Notes under the pieces: model-generated | Databases searched by the model: none | What the model saw: the letters and a program-made list of their open reading frames with translations, nothing else | Told to the model about the DNA's origin: nothing | Program-made: the position numbers and the translations under genes | In this document: positions 4,690-6,276 of the stretch, one piece after another | Numbering within the stretch: position 1 is the first letter of the stretch | Layout of the letters: every line of letters starts with the position of its first letter | Source of the DNA: JAHWKV01 sp040905365 | GTDB lineage: Bacteria > Actinomycetota > CADDZG01 > JAHWKV01 | Length of the DNA: 6,276 bases | Reading direction: 5' to 3' | Assembly: GCA_040905365.1 (NCBI GenBank) | Contig: JBBDRQ010000043.1 | Coordinates: 1-6,276, forward strand

Positions 4690-6276
4690 ATGGCAGTAGA
4701 CGAGATTGAGATAGGTGGCCTAGGGGCCAGTCGCAAGCGCGTCGAGGACAGCCGGTTCATCGTAGGTCGCGGCAACTACGTCGACGACTTCAAGCTGACC
4801 GGAATGCTCCACGGCGAGCTGCTGCGCAGCCCGCTGGCTCACGCAATTATCAACTCGATCGATTACACCCGGGCCTGGCAGGTACCCGGAGTGCACTTGG
4901 TGATCACCGGAGAGTTCGCAGCCCAGCACAACCTGGCTTGGATGCCTACCCTCTCCTACGACACCCAGGCGGTTCTGGCTACCGACAAGGTTCGGTTCCA
5001 GGGCCAGGAAGTTGCCTTTGTGGTTGCGGACGACCCGTACATCGCCAAGGACGCTTGCGAGTTGATCGACGTTGACTATGAGCCGCTTCCGGCGATCGTC
5101 AACCCGATGCAGGCGGTGGCGCCCGGCGCTCCGCTGATTCGGGACGACAAGGACGGCCAGAAGGACAACATCTGCTACACCTGGAACGTCGGCGACAAGG
5201 AAGGCACGGATGCTGCCTTTGCCCAGGCCGACAAGATTTCCAAGCTGGACCTGTTTTACCCCCGCTCCAACCCGTGTCCGATCGAGTGCTGCGGGTGCAT
5301 TGCGGACTACAAGCCGGAAACCGAGAAGCTGACGATTTACCTCACCACGCAGGCTCCTCACATCATCCGCACCGCGGTGGCGATCGTGGCCGAGCTGCCC
5401 GAGCACAAGATCCGGATCATCGCTCCGGATCTGGGCGGCGGTTTCGGCAACAAGGTGCCGGTTTACCCCGGCTATGTATGCGCCACCTTGGCTTCGGTGG
5501 TCATCGGACGCCCGGTCAAGTGGATCGAGGACAAGACCGGTAACTTGATCTCCACCGGTTTTGCCCGTGACATGTACCTGCACGGAGAGCTGGCGCTGAA
5601 GAGCGACGGCACGATTCTTGCCGCCCGCTACCACGCCGACACCGACAACGGAGGCTTCTTCTCCGACGCGCAGCCGACCAAGTTCAAGATCGGCCTGTAC
5701 CACTCGGTTACCGGTGCGTACAAGATCCCGGTGGCGTATCTGACCGCGCAGGGGCACTACACCAACAAGGCTCCCGGAGGGGTTGCTTACCGGTGCTCGT
5801 TTAGGATCACCGAGGCTTTGTTCTTCCAGGAGCGGTTCATCCAAAACGCCGCCTACGACATGGGCATGGACCAGACCGAGTTCAGAAGGATGAACTTCGT
5901 CAAGCCCGACGAGTTCCCGTACCGCACGGCGTTCGGCTTTTTGATGGACTCGGGTGACTACGAGGCGGCGCTGGACATTGCCATGGAGCAGATCGGCTAC
6001 CACGCCTTCCAGCAGGAGAAGCAGTCCGCCCGGTCGCAAGGACGGCTGCTGGGTCTGGGCACCTCATGCTTCACCGAGCCGGTGGGCGCCGGTAACTCCC
6101 GTGAGTACGACATCATCGGCATCAAGATGTTCGACTCCGCGGAGCTGCGGGTGCACCCGACCGGCAAGGCGGTGCTCAAGATCGGCTCCAAGACCCAGGG
6201 TCAAGGACACGAGACCACGTTCGCCCAGATCGTGGCGCACGAGACCGGCATCCCGGCCCAGGACATCCTGGTGCAG
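4690..6276 (+). CDS. coxL: CoxL, form I aerobic CO dehydrogenase large subunit (3' end outside the window)
   Basis: This is the catalytic molybdenum-binding subunit of aerobic CO dehydrogenase, of the xanthine oxidase family. It oxidises CO with water to CO2 at a Mo-Cu centre; electrons leave through the CoxS iron-sulfur clusters and CoxM FAD. The first 529 residues are present, open to the window edge; the full protein is usually about 800, so the C-terminal Mo-binding region with the catalytic glutamate (Glu763 in Oligotropha) is not seen. Visible are an N-terminal GLGASRKRVED, TQAPH with Gln221 (equivalent to Gln240), GGGFGNK (249-255), GVAYRCSFR with copper-binding Cys369 (equivalent to Cys388), and TQGQGHETT (502-510). 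The AYRCSFR loop marks form I, not the form II AYRGAGR type. Both active-site residues are offset by 19 from Oligotropha, which indicates colinearity. ATG 4690 has GGAAAGGA upstream at 4672-4679. Confidence 0.96.
   Translation, partial: MAVDEIEIGGLGASRKRVEDSRFIVGRGNYVDDFKLTGMLHGELLRSPLAHAIINSIDYTRAWQVPGVHLVITGEFAAQHNLAWMPTLSYDTQAVLATDKVRFQGQEVAFVVADDPYIAKDACELIDVDYEPLPAIVNPMQAVAPGAPLIRDDKDGQKDNICYTWNVGDKEGTDAAFAQADKISKLDLFYPRSNPCPIECCGCIADYKPETEKLTIYLTTQAPHIIRTAVAIVAELPEHKIRIIAPDLGGGFGNKVPVYPGYVCATLASVVIGRPVKWIEDKTGNLISTGFARDMYLHGELALKSDGTILAARYHADTDNGGFFSDAQPTKFKIGLYHSVTGAYKIPVAYLTAQGHYTNKAPGGVAYRCSFRITEALFFQERFIQNAAYDMGMDQTEFRRMNFVKPDEFPYRTAFGFLMDSGDYEAALDIAMEQIGYHAFQQEKQSARSQGRLLGLGTSCFTEPVGAGNSREYDIIGIKMFDSAELRVHPTGKAVLKIGSKTQGQGHETTFAQIVAHETGIPAQDILVQ

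Noticed and set aside
4720..6039. Long reverse-strand open frame (439 codons) opposite coxL
   Set aside because: It is the antisense shadow of a G+C-rich gene; the product is a Val/Arg/Leu/Gly-rich string without recognisable motifs, while the sense frame is an unmistakable CoxL.

Overview
The window is part of an aerobic carbon monoxide dehydrogenase (cox) gene cluster from a fairly G+C-rich bacterium. Four of the five forward-strand genes and the reverse-strand gene at 3173-3535 have clear purine-rich Shine-Dalgarno sequences, three or four genes use GTG or TTG starts, and third codon positions are rich in G and C. Together with two small unnamed proteins of a kind I associate with actinobacteria, this fits an Actinomycetota-like organism, but that is inference and not firm. 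A run of exactly 100 N at 3026-3125 shows a scaffolded draft assembly or metagenome bin, so the true distance between the two halves is unknown.

Layout. At the left edge a reverse-strand gene begins (1-53, only 17 codons seen, hydrophobic N-terminus). A non-coding stretch of about 540 bases follows. Its right end forms the leader of coxD, with a possible -10 box and a long stem that ends exactly where the ribosome binding site starts. Next come coxD (592-1461, MoxR-type AAA+ ATPase), coxE (1503-2639, VWA/MIDAS protein) and a 97-residue protein of unknown function (2675-2968), spaced like one operon. The assembly gap lies after this; its left edge is a tandem 9-base repeat and its right edge holds an inverted copy. 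Beyond the gap is a reverse-strand gene for a 120-residue charged protein (3173-3535), a palindrome-rich divergent intergenic region, and a forward gene for a protein of about 165 residues (3824-4321) with a HicB-like N-terminal segment. A terminator-like hairpin and a structured leader of 368 bases (4322-4689) precede coxL (4690 to the window end, 529 codons, 3' part missing).

How the genes work together. CoxL carries the AYRCSFR active-site loop that defines form I, the true CO dehydrogenase. It binds the molybdenum-copper cofactor and oxidises CO to CO2. In Oligotropha, CoxD and CoxE are not enzyme subunits but maturation factors: CoxD acts in sulfuration of the molybdenum centre and CoxE in copper insertion. 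The window thus holds one catalytic subunit and two factors that build its active site. The FAD subunit (coxM), the iron-sulfur subunit (coxS) and coxF are not seen; they may lie past the right edge, in the gap, or elsewhere. The least explained parts are the small proteins placed among the cox genes and the structured leaders of coxD and coxL.
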